Of a stretch of 64,000 nucleotides of DNA, positions 32,697-43,752 are shown one piece after another. Below the pieces are notes generated by a model, which made no database searches, was not told the origin of the DNA, and saw only the letters and a program-made list of their open reading frames with translations. Both the position numbers and the translations under genes were made by a program. The DNA lies in the NCBI GenBank assembly GCA_024362935.1, contig JANCRA010000065.1, positions 1,922,001 through 1,986,000 on the forward strand, in the 5' to 3' direction. This DNA comes from Setophaga petechia (lineage: Eukaryota > Chordata > Aves > Passeriformes > Parulidae). Numbering within the stretch: position 1 is the stretch's first letter; every line of letters starts with the position of its first letter.

Positions 32697-34367
32697 ATGT
32701 CCATGGACAAGGAGACGAGCACCGACATGAAGCCCAAGAAGAAGTGGCTCGTGTTTCGCCGGGGGGAGAGGGTGAGGGATGGGGGATGCACGCAGCTGCC
32801 TCAGGGCCAGGCCGGGCTGGCCATTAGAGAGGGAGCTGCTGCGCCCGAGGGGAGGTTTCCACCCCGGAGGGGCCCCTCATGCTCATCCTTCTCGGCCTCC
32901 GTACAGATATCGGGCTGTGGGTCACGGGCAGCACCTCAGGAGGCCGAGGGGCAGCGGGGCTCCTGTGCTGGCCCTGGCGCGCAGGCGGCGGCAGCAGAGA
33001 GCCGGGGGGCGGCCCCGCACAGCCCCAGGGCCCGCGGCCGGGCTCTGCTGCGCTCGCTGCGCCGCGGCTCCCGTGCCATCCTCAGCAGGGTGGCGGCTGT
33101 GCTCCGGCCGCGCAGCCGGCAGCCGGGGACACAGCGGCACCTGCAGCAGGGCATGGAGGCAGTGGCGGCAGGGGCACAGAGCCGGGCGGCTTCCCCGCAC
33201 GGCCCCAGCTGCCCGCCCGCACCCTCACCCACCCCGCTGGAAGCTCTGGGTGGGCAGGGGGCAGGGGCAGCGCTGGGGGCTGTCCCGGCAGCCCCACATG
33301 GTGAGGAGGAGGCCTGGGAAGCGAGCAGCCCCAAAGAGCTGTCCCAGGGGGAGCAGGACCCAGAGCAGAGCTCTAGAGGGGCAGAAGTGAGGCCCCCTGT
33401 GAGGCCAGGCAGGGCCGGGGTGGAGCGCAGCAACGTTCCGCCGTGCACGGCCTCCGGCCAAGCCTCAGCTCTGGCCGGCAGAGCCTCTCAGAGCTGGGCA
33501 GAGGACTCCAGCTCTGAAACAGTTCTGGGTCTCCTGCCCCCCTGCCCCTCACCAAACCAGGTGGAAGCTCGAAGGCAGTGGGCAATAGCAGCAGCAAAGA
33601 TCGTCCTGGCAGGGCTGCTGAGCGAGGAGGGGGACAGCTCAGAGGATGTGCAGGGCAGCAGCAGCAGCAGCGGGGATGAGAGCGTCTATGTGTCCTGTGA
33701 GGAGGCACCAAAACCTCTGGTGCCGTGGAAAGGCACAGGACACGTAGAGCTTACTCCCCAAATGGCAGCTCAGGCAGAGGATATCCAGGGCAGCAGCAGC
33801 AGCAGCGGGGATGAGAGCATCTATGTGTCCTGTGAGGAGGCACCAAAACCTCTGGTGCCATGGAAATGCACAGGACACGTAGAGCTTACTCCCCAAAGCG
33901 CAGATCAGGCAGCAGCCAAAGGGGAAGACACGATGAGCGAGGAGCTGTCAGAGAAGAAGGGCAGTGCCATCACTATCCGAACCATCTGGGTGAACCCCCG
34001 CTACCCACAGCTCCTGGGGCTGCCCCACAGGCCGCTGGAAGAAGAGGCGGCTGTGGACCTGCCCAGCACATCTCAAGCCCTGGCAGCTCCCAGGCACGCC
34101 CAGCCAGCAGCTGCTGCCCTGGCCAGAGCTCCTGAGCACAGGGAGCCCCCTGTGCGTGGCACTGCCTTGCCACAAGAGGTGGCAGAGACAGCAACTTCTG
34201 CTGGCCCTGGCGCGCAGGCGGCGGCAGCAGAGAGCCGGGCAGCGGCCCCGCACAGCCCCTGGGCCCTCGGTCGGGCTCTGCTGGGCTCGCTGTGGCGCGC
34301 CTCCCGTGCCATCTGCAGCTGGCTGGCGGCTGTCATCCGGTGGCACAGCCGCCAGCTGGGGACATAG
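32697..34367 (+). CDS. Unrecognised two-exon gene, 511-aa internally repeated protein
   Basis: Exon 1 is 32697-32771 (25 codons, ending at a GTGAGG donor). Exon 2 is 32907-34367 (acceptor GTACAG), closing with TAG. The phase is 0, and even the intron is open and a multiple of three. The product starts with a basic patch (KPKKKW). It then has a block of about 57 residues (from residue about 44) rich in Ala/Arg/Ser with the pattern GAQAAAAESR, APHSP, GRALL and SRAI. That block recurs at the C-terminus (about residues 455-511). Between them are two tandem 45-residue repeats (271-315 and 316-360), each with an acidic SSSSSGDES stretch and SCEEAPKPLVPWK. I do not recognise the family. Low complexity suggests disorder; the SSSSSGDES stretches look like casein-kinase-type phosphorylation sites. 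There is no signal peptide, membrane segment or enzyme motif. Coding status rests on promoter, splice sites and open length. Confidence 0.6.
   Translation: MSMDKETSTDMKPKKKWLVFRRGERVRDGGCTQLPQGQAGLAIREGAAAPEGRFPPRRGPSCSSFSASVQISGCGSRAAPQEAEGQRGSCAGPGAQAAAAESRGAAPHSPRARGRALLRSLRRGSRAILSRVAAVLRPRSRQPGTQRHLQQGMEAVAAGAQSRAASPHGPSCPPAPSPTPLEALGGQGAGAALGAVPAAPHGEEEAWEASSPKELSQGEQDPEQSSRGAEVRPPVRPGRAGVERSNVPPCTASGQASALAGRASQSWAEDSSSETVLGLLPPCPSPNQVEARRQWAIAAAKIVLAGLLSEEGDSSEDVQGSSSSSGDESVYVSCEEAPKPLVPWKGTGHVELTPQMAAQAEDIQGSSSSSGDESIYVSCEEAPKPLVPWKCTGHVELTPQSADQAAAKGEDTMSEELSEKKGSAITIRTIWVNPRYPQLLGLPHRPLEEEAAVDLPSTSQALAAPRHAQPAAAALARAPEHREPPVRGTALPQEVAETATSAGPGAQAAAAESRAAAPHSPWALGRALLGSLWRASRAICSWLAAVIRWHSRQLGT
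33642..33911 (+). repeat. Two tandem 135-bp in-frame repeats
   Basis: Two nearly identical 135-bp units (33642-33776 and 33777-33911) keep the frame of the novel gene. They differ by a few substitutions, mostly synonymous or conservative (Val/Ile), apart from the unit ends. Confidence 0.95.
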
Positions 34368-34680
34368 AAACCCTGGCATCAGGGCATGGAGCCGGTGACG
34401 GCAGCCAGAGCCCCTGCGGCAGGGCCACCGAGCTGGGCAGCAGCCCCGCACAGTCCCCGCTCCTCCAGCAGCCACTGGCCCACCCTGCTGGAAGCTCTCT
34501 ATGGGCAGGGCCCAGGAGCAGCACTGGAGGATGTCCTGCCACTGCCAGCACGTGAGTGGAAGCTCTGCCTCCTTCTGGAGGCAGACTGGGAAGGGGACAC
34601 CCCTGAAGAGATGTCCCAAGATGAACAACAGCAAGAGCAGAGCAGGGACACAGGGGAACAGAGGCCCCTGTGAGGCCACG
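34368..34680 (+). pseudogene. In-frame continuation after the novel gene's stop
   Basis: Past the TAG at 34365-34367 the same frame stays open for about 100 codons, to a TGA at 34671-34673. It matches the segment that follows the first copy of the terminal block (33140-33400), including LLEALYGQGPGAAL compared with LEALGGQGAGAAL. The stop aligns with a CAG codon of the first block, so it looks like a later truncation of a longer ancestral protein. Confidence 0.6.
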
Positions 34681-34852
34681 CAAGGCCTGGCTGTAGCACG
34701 GCCACCTTCAGCTGTGAACAGCCACAGGCCAAGGCCCAGCCCTGCCCAGCAGAGCCCCTCACAGCGGGGCAGAGGCCTCGACTCCAGGCATGGTTCCAGA
34801 GCGCTTCCCCCACAGCCCCTCCCCAAGACTGCTGGAAGCTCCCAGTGGGCCA

Positions 34853-34995
34853 CGGTTAGGGTTAGGCTTAGGCTTAGCCTTAGGTTTAGTGTTAGGGTTA
34901 GTTTTAAGGTTAGGGTTAGGCGTAGGGTTAGGCTTAGATTTAGGGTTCATGTTAGAGTTTGGCTTAGGGTCAGGGTAAGTGTTAGGGTTAACTTC
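34853..34995 (+). repeat. Degenerate interstitial telomere-like repeat (TTAGGG)n
   Basis: About 24 six-base units run in register, many exact TTAGGG or one step away (TTAGGC, TTAGGT, TTAGAT). It lies in the 3' region of the novel gene. The TTAGGG strand is the + strand. Confidence 0.9.
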
Positions 34996-35177
34996 TGTGG
35001 GGGCAGTAGCTGACCCATGCCTGTCACTGTCACCAACCGAGGAGGGCTCTGGCTCCAAGGGACCCAGGACTGTCTGGAGTGTCGCCAGAAGACAGCTGAG
35101 CTGGAGCAGTGCGGAAGAGGCAAGTTCCTCATGCTCCCTCCCATGTCTGCCCATGTCTATACCAGGCAGATGAGGAG

Positions 35178-35199
35178 AATAAACAGGAGTGTTAATAAA
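35178..35199 (+). terminator. Polyadenylation signals of the novel gene region
   Basis: AATAAA at 35178-35183 and again at 35194-35199. They are the first such signals after the novel frame on this strand and give a plausible 3' end about 0.83 kb past the stop. Confidence 0.4.
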
Positions 35200-35239
35200 G
35201 TTCATTCTTTATATGAAATACAAGGTAGAAATTTGTCGT

Positions 35240-36060
35240 GCTCTGTTGCGGTGCGCCCCCGCTGTCTCCCTCCCCCCGGTTATGTTCCCTTTAATTTATT
35301 ATATTGTATTGATTTCAATTGTTTAAGATGGCGCCTGCTGGGTTCCCCCTCCCCATTGTTTTTTCCAGGTAGAGCTGCCAATCCCCCCGTCTCCTTAGTT
35401 ACTCCCGCCTTTTTGTATCAAGTTGTCCCCACCCCTGTATCTTTGAGTTGCCAGCCTGCCTGCCTGTCACTCTCTGCCGCTGCCTGTTTCTCCGGAACAT
35501 TCCCCTCAGGGCAGAAGGTGATTGGGCAGGAGAGGGCTGTCCCACCCTCTATGTGATTTCATTTGTTGTCACCCTCTGTCAATTATGTTGTATGTTAGGT
35601 TTATTGGCCGGGGGAAGAGGTTCACCTCCCCCTGGTCCCCCTATGTGGTTTCTGTTCACCCCGCCCCTCAGGGCAGTCCTCTACAGCCTCCCTACCCATC
35701 TCCACCCTCCCGATCCTCGAATAAACCTTTTCTCCTGCTGTGGAAGACTGCCGCCTCACGTCTATTCCTTCTACCTCCATCGTGTCGTCGCCGTCTCTGC
35801 CTCTTGGCCTGCTGGAGCTGCCTCCTCCACCACGGACGTGGAGGGAGTTCCAGAGAAGGCACTGAATTCCCAGCTTGCTCCTGCTGGAGGTCCTGGGACT
35901 CGCAGCTGCCAGTGCCCCAAACCAGGCTGTAGGCTGTGCAAACTCTGTGGAGCCAGCCGGGCTCGGAATCGGCACCGCCACAGCAGTGCTCCCTGCCAGT
36001 AGGATGAAGGCCATCTCATGCCTTCTATTCCTCTTTCATTAATAAATTTCACATTGGGGT
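35240..36060 (+). repeat. Probable LTR-derived sequence
   Basis: From a TGTTGCGGTG start the sequence shows CpG-containing pyrimidine-rich DNA, AATAAA near 35719 followed by a CTTTTCTCCTGCTGTGGAAG stretch, and a second AATAAA near 36041 followed by CATTGGGGTTCACCA. This looks like LTR R-U5 sequence, but ends and target duplication are not clear. No gene is seen. Confidence 0.35.
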
Positions 36061-37571
36061 TCACCATAGGAAGTGACAGAACGAAGCCAAGGGATTAATG
36101 TTAGGAATTCTAAAGTCTTGAAGTAGATGTAAGAAAAGTCTTAGGAAGGAGAAGAAATCTTTGAGGAAAAGTCTTAGGAGGCTATTTTTGGTGTTGATAG
36201 ATGGTATTTTTCTACACTATGTCAGGAATATGTTCCTTAGTTCGTTGAATTGTAGCCTTTGCTAAGTTAGAATTGCTTTGATGGGCGCTTTTCTTGAAAT
36301 AAAAGGACAGAATCAATAAATCGGAAGTGCTTTTTCTTTTCACTGCCCTGTAGTCATTGATTTGGGGGGGAAATCCTGGAGCCCAAAGCATTTTGGTCCC
36401 CAGGAGGGTGCAGTGTGTGTGGTGTGGGGCAGAGGGGAAAGGCGCTGCCTGTGCTGGGAGGGATGAGGGCACACCAAGCCCTTGTGCCTTGTGGCACAAT
36501 GCATTTGTTGGATGCAGGACCCTGTTCTTTTGTGTCCATTTTTCTCTTTTTAGCACCTTTTTTCCCAGACTGGGAAATGCACAACTTTGGAATCATCGAT
36601 CTTCATGTTCTGAAGTATCTCAAATGACCACATGGTCCCCTAATGATGAGTTCTCCAGGACTCCCTTGCAGGTAGCCGTGAGATTCCATGTCAAAGATTA
36701 AATTTCATGACAGTCCTTTCACTGGGCCAAAAGGGATGAACAACTTGAATTGTGGATCACCTAAAGGGAGTGCAGAGGCCCTGAGACTCTTATATTTTGG
36801 AAAAAAATCAGGTATTTCCCCTAGAAAACACTTTGTTCTTTGAGGGAATCAGCATTGAACTTCCCAAGAACTGCAAGGCTGTCCAAGCCATTAAGCAAGG
36901 CAAATAGTTCTGCATTTAATTTCAAAGTCACAGTCCTTCAATATCATCTGAACAGAGCAGGCACTGTTTTAGTGAGGGCAAAAATCTGTCAGCTTCTTGA
37001 GGAGCTTTAGGCAACTCCCAACCTTGATTCTCCAGGACAGAGCACAGCCAACTAGACCTGGCAGATAAAGGGCAGATGTGTGCTTGTACCTGTGCTCCCT
37101 GATTGCTATTCTCATGTTTGGTAGCATTACTGGAGGATCCTGGCAACAGTTTCACCTCAAGCAGGGCCATAAGGATGTGCCGAGGCTCGAGCTTTTAAAA
37201 ACACACATTAGGTCCTGTGCTTGGGGGTACTTCCCCTGTGCGTAGGGAGCAGTAAGCTCATCCGGAGGAAGTAAACATGTATCCCTTATGTCCTACTTCC
37301 ATTCACCCTTTCTTCTGACTTGAAGTGTGAGGAACTGAAAGGAAACATTCCCTCAGGAAGCGGACATGAACTGCCCCAGGGCTGTGGGTGGTGTCGGCCC
37401 TGGCCCGGGCTGAGGGAAGGTGCGTGATGCTTTTGCCATTCATCTTCTCTGGCAGGAATTTGAAGTTTACACAATCACACGCCGTTATGTGGTTTCTCAC
37501 CAGTTGTATAGATATGAAAAGTCACTGTGTTCCAGAACTGGGGATAGTGGGTGTGTTTGGGAGGGAGACAG
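36061..37571. other. Unannotated sequence
   Basis: Mixed sequence with short unrelated frames and no recognisable domain, RNA gene or repeat boundary. Confidence 0.5.
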
Positions 37572-38806
37572 GGCCGCCCTCAGGATCTAGGTGCTGCCCA
37601 CACGATCCCGTTGCTGCCCTCAGGATCCGAGTGCTGCCCACACGATCCAAAAGCTGCCCTCCGGATCCAGGCACTGCCCACGCGATCCAAAAGCTGCCCG
37701 CAGGATCTGGGTGCTGCCTGGTCGATCTGGGCACTGCCCACAGCATCCTGGGGATACCCACGGGGATCCAGGCGCGGCCCACACGCCCCAGGCTCTGCCC
37801 ATAGGATCCAGGAGCTCCTGTCAGGATCCAAAGTCGGCCCAGACGATACAGGCAATGCACTCAGGATCCAGGAGCCGCCCACACGATCCAGGCTCTGCCC
37901 ACACGATCCAGGAGCTGCCCACAGGATCCGGGCCCTGCCCACACGATCCAGGAGCCGCCCACAGGATCCGGGCCCTGCCCACACCACCGCGGCGCCGCCC
38001 TCAGGACGCTGTCCCGCCCCCACGGCCCTCAGGGCAGGAGGCGGGAATGGAGGGGCCTGAGGCGAGTGCCGGCAGGGCGGGGCTCGGTTTCATTGGTCTT
38101 TGTTTCTCAATGTCCAGGGGCTGTCAAAATCCATATTTTTCCTTGTTGACCAAGCCCCAGGGCGCCCACCCCTGCGCAAACACCTTGTAACAGAATGCAC
38201 GTTCTACCTGTGTTCCACACAAAGGCAGGAATGGAAACAGGAATTTGCACACTGGGCTTTGCCTCGGGACCCTGGACTTGCAGTTGTGCCCAGAAAAGCA
38301 GGAGACAGGGAGGTGAAATATTCAGAAGCATTCAAAGACTGAATCCTTTAGCCCGTGCCGCTCTTAAGTCAAGCTTACTGCATCAGTTCATATCACGACA
38401 CACCTGAGCCTAAGGGGATCCTGACCAGAATCACAACTAAATCCAGCTTCAGGTCAGATGTCACAGCAATTCAGAGCAGCATTTTGTGCAGTTTGTACCT
38501 TTCATGAGATGAACCAAATGTGGTATTCTTAGGCAAAGATACAACTAGGAAAAGGCACACTTGAAAGGGCTTGCAGTGTAGGACTTCCAGTCACTTTAGG
38601 AAGGAAATCTTTTGACTTCAATTAAAGCTGAAGAGATACTGAAGCAGTCCAGCCCATCATGGTCTTTGGTCTCTTTTGTTTCAAAATTCTATTCCAACAA
38701 CGCATCAGTGGATTCTTTTCCTTTGCCTCATGAACCTTGTGAGCTGTCCTGTGTATTACTCTGCGTTCTAAAGTGAGAAAGATGGACTTCTTGTCTGTGC
38801 CCAGAG
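37572..38806 (+). repeat. Direct duplication, second copy (21-bp minisatellite plus flank)
   Basis: Matches 31291-32486. 37572-37985 is the 21-bp array with a different unit order at the 3' end (an extra GCCCACACGATCCAGGAGCC - CCACAGGATCCGGGCCCT pair). 37990-38806 follows the single-copy flank. It ends at CCCAGAG where the ERV begins, about 90 bases short of the place where the TATA box stands in the first copy. Confidence 0.92.
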
Positions 38807-39157
38807 TGTTAGCGTTCAAAAACACATAATCACGGAGTGATTATAGGCGGTGCTTTTTATTAAGAGCTCTGGGAATTGGGGTATACAACCTAAATCTAAT
38901 TCCGACCATACATTCGAGGTGAACGTGTTTTATACTCTATCGTTACATAACTTTCATGTTAATTATTAAACTTACATTGTTCTATTGTATACGTAGATTC
39001 TTACGGTATAATAATTATACTTAATTACTAAACAATCATCACATCCAACAATTATATCATTTATCATACTGCTTATTCAGGTGCAGTGTTCTGAGAAAAG
39101 CACAAAGCCTAACATCTTAGAGTTCTATCTTTGACATTTTCTAGTGTTCCACTATCA
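38807..39157 (-). repeat. 3' LTR of the hypermutated class I ERV
   Basis: TG...CA boundaries (TGTTAGCG to CACTATCA on the + strand). It is 351 bp long and about 95% identical by eye to the LTR at 45796-46149. The polypurine tract of the - strand element (+ strand TTCTCCCCCCTTT, 39158-39170) adjoins it, fixing the orientation. The flank CCCAGAG is not repeated at the other end. Confidence 0.9.
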
Positions 39158-39170
39158 TTCTCCCCCCTTT

Positions 39171-40860
39171 GAAAGCATTTTCACTTTACTATAGGTGTAA
39201 ATGTTTTCACTTGATACAGTCTTTTTTATTCTTCAATTTATACTCGATTCTTCAAATTCAGGGTTGATGTAAACATTGTTGTGGATGTTATCACGAACTG
39301 GAGAACTAGAGGATGGTGGACGCGGATCTCGTGTTAATGCCTTTCTTATCTTCTGGTTCTAGGATGTTTTCTTCTGTATCTCTCTCTTTAAGATGCTGTA
39401 AACTAACTAAATTGTTACGAATATGATTAGTAACATTATCACATTCTCAATGATAGATTTAATCTATGAATTCACATTTTATTTTAATCTTGTAAAGATT
39501 TTTCTTAACTAGCTTGTAGTCAAATCTTTTTGTTCTTCTTGTGTTTCATGCTCTATTTGTTTCAACTTACTGATGTCATATTCTACATTTGCAGTTACAT
39601 TTGGGATATGAACGCAGCAATGATCAACCTGTCTTTTTAAAAATCTACATACTCTATGCTCTTTCAGAAGTAACAAATCTAAGGCTAATCGATATTGTAA
39701 AGTTATTTTTGTGGTGGCTTGTAATTGTATGTTTAATTCTTTAAATTTTTCTCGGGTGACTCTTGCCAGTCTACTTACTTGACTTGTAAGTTTGTACAGC
39801 ATCTCTCTACTCTTATAATTTGCTATAGGACTAAGCAATGACTCTAGGACTCACTTAAATTTTTCTCCACTAGAGGGTTTTTGTTGTGTCATCTGGATCT
39901 TCATTGTCTAGAACTTCTCGTCTTGTATTTATCTGTAGAAGTTCATGTTTTCTGTTAAATGGGGACTTTTTCTAAATTGGACATAAGGTTGGAAGGCGTA
40001 AAGTAATCTTTTTTACTTTCTCATCTACAGGTAGATGTGTTGTCTAGGTACTATTACTTGCTGCTTATACAAATTGTCTTGGACCTCGGATTGTAATTCT
40101 GGTACATCTTATAACTGCTTTATAATTCACTCTGCTTTGTTTATGTTTAATCTCTCTGCAAGCACAACTAATTTGTAGGGCTATTGTCAGGGGTGGCATC
40201 CTTTTTATCTCTGCATCATCTGAAGTGCAGTCATAAGTTTTATTGTATGCTCATTAACTTACTTTGTCTGTTTTCCTTCTGCTACTAGTGGCAATGTTTG
40301 TTATTGCTGGATCTGTTTTATTCTCAGGGCTTTTTCACTTAATACACTAAGAGGTGTTTGCTATATATTGGAATCTTTGAAGAATACTCACAGACTACGC
40401 ACTCTCTTAAGGCTCTATCTGATTTTTCTGATCTTTGGCTTCACACTTTTACACTAGAGTGATTCTTGTAACATTTTTTATGACTTGTTTACATGTAATT
40501 GTTTTGTACTCTTGTATTTCAGGTAATTTTGATGTTATGATTTTCTAATTTACTGGATCTCTTGCTGTTTTTGGTATTGGCAGGCAGGCAGTTATTTTAC
40601 TGGTGTTTTGCATTTTGGCAAAATCTTTGACTAATCTAATCATTATATTCTCAGCCTGAACTGCATTAGGAACATTTATCACTTGTGTTTTTGTTTGTAC
40701 TTCTCTCTTCATTTTAGAATGAAGAGTAGTTTGTTGATCATTTTGCATTCTACATCTCAAAGGCATTAATGACTATAATATTAATACAAGCATTCTTAAA
40801 GTAATTAAACACATCTGTAGCTTTGTTAGTTCTATAGTTTACACAGTCCGTGATCCAGGA
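39171..40860 (-). pseudogene. Envelope remnant of the class I ERV, heavily mutated
   Basis: The transmembrane-subunit ectodomain is recognisable at 39838-39509: a leucine/isoleucine heptad region followed by the conserved Cys-containing loop and a CC pair. Several glycine codons of this region read as Arg (GGA to AGA), and the frame closes in a TAG at 39511-39509 where a Trp codon is likely. The surface-subunit part (about 39840-40860) has many stops and is recognised only by position. Non-functional. Confidence 0.6.
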
Positions 40861-41780
40861 TGGACTTTCTTCACTCGGGTATAGTGAATCTAGGGGTCTA
40901 CGCTGGCTACTTTGACTGCTGTGAAGGTAGTCAGTAGTACCTGATGGGGTCTACTCTACTTTTTTTTCAGTGGTTCTTCATTCTAGTTTTTGATGTACAC
41001 CTCGTCTCCTGGATGTATGTTATGAACCGGATTCTTGAGAGTCAGTGGTCTGTTCTACACGAGGATGCTCCGGAGCCGAGCTAAAGTTTTCCCGAGAGAC
41101 AGAACATAATTATACACTTCCTGCTTTCCTGTGACGTGTACATTAGGGTTAGGCTCAGGAGATTCATATGGTTTCTCATACAATATCTCATAAGGACTGA
41201 CTGACATCCCACTCCTAGGCTTTATCCGAATCTTCAACAATGCTGTTGGCAAGGCTTGGGGCCACTGCAATTTGGCTTCTTGGCATATCTTACTGATTTG
41301 TCTTTTTAGTGTCTGATTCATCTTCTCTACCTGTCTACTTGACTGGGGTCTCTACGGTGTGTGGAGGTCTTAAGTTATCTCTAGCAATTTACTTATTTCT
41401 CTTACTACTGTAGTTATGAAATGGGGCCCCCTATCTGATGATACTCTTAGAGGTACTCTGAATCTGGGAATAATCTCTTGTAGTAACCACTTAACTGTTT
41501 CTTTTGCTTGGTTCGTGCAACAGGGAAGGGCTTCTGGCTACATAGAGAAGGTGTCAACTCTCACTAACAGGTATTTGTATTTTTGAGTCTTTGGCAGTTC
41601 TACAAAATCTACTTGCTAATAGTCTCTTGGCTCTATTCCTATCCGAATTCTTCCTAGCTGTGCCTGTCGCCTAGCTAGTGGGTTGTTTTTCAAGCAGATA
41701 TCACATTTTGACATTACTGATTTTGCCATTGTTAACATCTGTACTGAAATTAAACTCTGCTTTAGCAATTTTACTAATGC
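40861..41780 (-). pseudogene. Integrase remnant of the class I ERV
   Basis: Core segments are visible on the - strand, including the MNQTLKRQI and SPYEILYEKPYESPEP-type C-terminal core in 41321-41055. Upstream, the HTP-RPQSS motif has TAG (41355-41353) in the Trp position and AGA for Gly at about 41336-41334. Another TAG at 41618-41616 stands in a conserved Trp position before QVDF. Dead by multiple stops, almost all G-to-A on the sense strand. Confidence 0.75.
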
Positions 41781-43752
41781 TTCTGCTCTCTAGTGACATT
41801 CATTATATTTAATCTGTAGAACTTCTCTCATTATCAAGGGGGGTTATACTATTTGTCTTTGTGCAGTCACATACTATTTTTCTGAATTCTTTTGTGCATT
41901 TAGTAAACGTGCCAGTCTCTTATCTTCTACTGAATATTTTGGGTTTGGAGGTAAATTGAATTGGGACACATTAAGCTTTGAAGGTATCAATGCCATTGTT
42001 GTTTGCACATTTCGAGCAACCTGTCGGGCTGCCCAGTCTGCTTTTCGATTTCCCTCACAGATTTTGGAGTTTCTTGATTGGTGTGCTTTGCAGTGTATGA
42101 TTGCTACTTGTTCAGGTTTTTGTACTGCCTTTATCAATTGCAGGACTGCATCCTGATGTTTAATGTGTGTACCCTGAGAAGACAGTAGTCCCCTTTCTTT
42201 CTACAGTGCTCTATGTACATGCACTACTCTAAAAGCATATTTTGAGTCAGTCTAGATATTTACTTTCTTCTTTTCACTTAATTCTAGTGCTCTGGTTAAA
42301 GCAACTAGTTCTGCCGTCTGGGCAGATGTATTTGGTGGTAATGCTTTTGCCTCTGCTACGGTATTGACTGTTGTTACTGCATATCCAGCGTATCTGGTTC
42401 CATTTTCTATGAAGCTGCTCTCATCTGTAAGCAGTTCTTACTCTGGCTGCTCTAGTGGGACATCTTTCAGGTCTTCTCTTGCTGAATAGGTGTACTCTAT
42501 TACTTCTACACAGTTGTGCTCTAATGGGCTTTCTTCAGCTGTGGTACTTAGGAACAAAGCTGGATTCAAGAGGTTAGTTGTTTTTAATGTGACATCATTT
42601 TGCTCAGTCAGGATTACTTGGAATTTCATCATCCTGCTGGGAGATAGCCAATAGCTTCCCTTCTGCTCGAAGACAGTGGTTACCATGTGTGGTACATAGA
42701 CATCGATGTGCCTTCCCATAGAGAGCTTCCTGGCTTCTTGTATCAGTATCACAGTAGCTGCGACTGCCCGTAGACATGAGGGCCACCCGGCACTTATGTT
42801 GTCAAGTTGTTTGGAAAAATAGCTCACTGGCCTTTTCTAGCTTCTTAGAAGTTGGGTCAGGACTCCTAGTGCTAGGTGCAGCCTTTCATGTACAAACAGC
42901 TGAAAATCTTTAGACAGATCAGGTAACCCTAATGCTGGAGCAGTTGTCAGTGCTTCCTTTAATTTCAGGAAGGCTTCTTTCTGTGGCTTGCCCCAGGTGA
43001 ATGGCTGCGTCTTCTGGGCTTCGTACAGGGGTTTTGCAATCAGTCCATAGTTCATGATCCACAGGCGACACCATCCTGCCATCCCGAGGAAGACTCGCAG
43101 CTCATGTAAATTCTGGGGCTCTGGAATAGCACAAATAGCTTGGATACGATTAGTACCTAATTTTTGTTATCCTTGTGAAATTTCACATCCCAGGTAAATC
43201 ACAGTCTGTTGAGCAATTTGTGCCTTTCCTCTGGATACTTTGTAACCTCCCATTCCCAGTGAATTTAAAATCTCAATGTTTACCTTTATACAGGTTGCCT
43301 TTTCTTCTGTAGCTCTTAGTATATCATCAGCATACTGCAACAATAAGTACTGGTCTCTTGGTACTTGCCCATTTTCCGTCCAAATCTCCAGTTCCTTTGC
43401 CAGTTAGTTTCCAAATAGGGTCGGCGAATTCTTGTCGTGTCCAGATGAGCTGGGTCTTTCTTCCATTCCCTGGGTTTTCCCACTCAAAGGCAAACAGTTT
43501 CCTACTTTCTTTGTCAAGGGGGATGCAGAAAAAGACATCTTTTAAATCTATTACAGTAAACCACTTCTATATCTCCTTTACGGATGTTAACAATGTGTGA
43601 GAATTTGTTACCACTGGATAAATGTCCTTTTTATTTATTGCTCTGCACTAACTTATATTCACCTATTTGGTTTCTTTACTGGAAATATTGGGGATTAAAT
43701 TCTATTGTATATTTGTGACAAGTTCTTGAACCTGTTCTACAGGTTCAGCTAG
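41781..43752 (-). pseudogene. Protease/reverse transcriptase/RNase H remnant of the class I ERV
   Basis: RT fragments include the palm motif QYADDI (about 43345-43325) and FAFEWENP (about 43500-43475). The connection and RNase H follow: SYFSKQLDNIS at 42825, a TD-SSFIENGT-type catalytic region near 42430-42395, and TDSKYAF near 42245. Sense-strand Trp codons read as stops at 42440-42438, 42254-42252 and 42203-42201. Protease sequence is not clearly visible. Gammaretrovirus-like class I. Confidence 0.75.

Noticed and set aside
34759..35205. Open frame across the telomere-like tract
   Set aside because: Its Asn/Pro/Lys repeats are the translated hexamer array; no start context or conservation.
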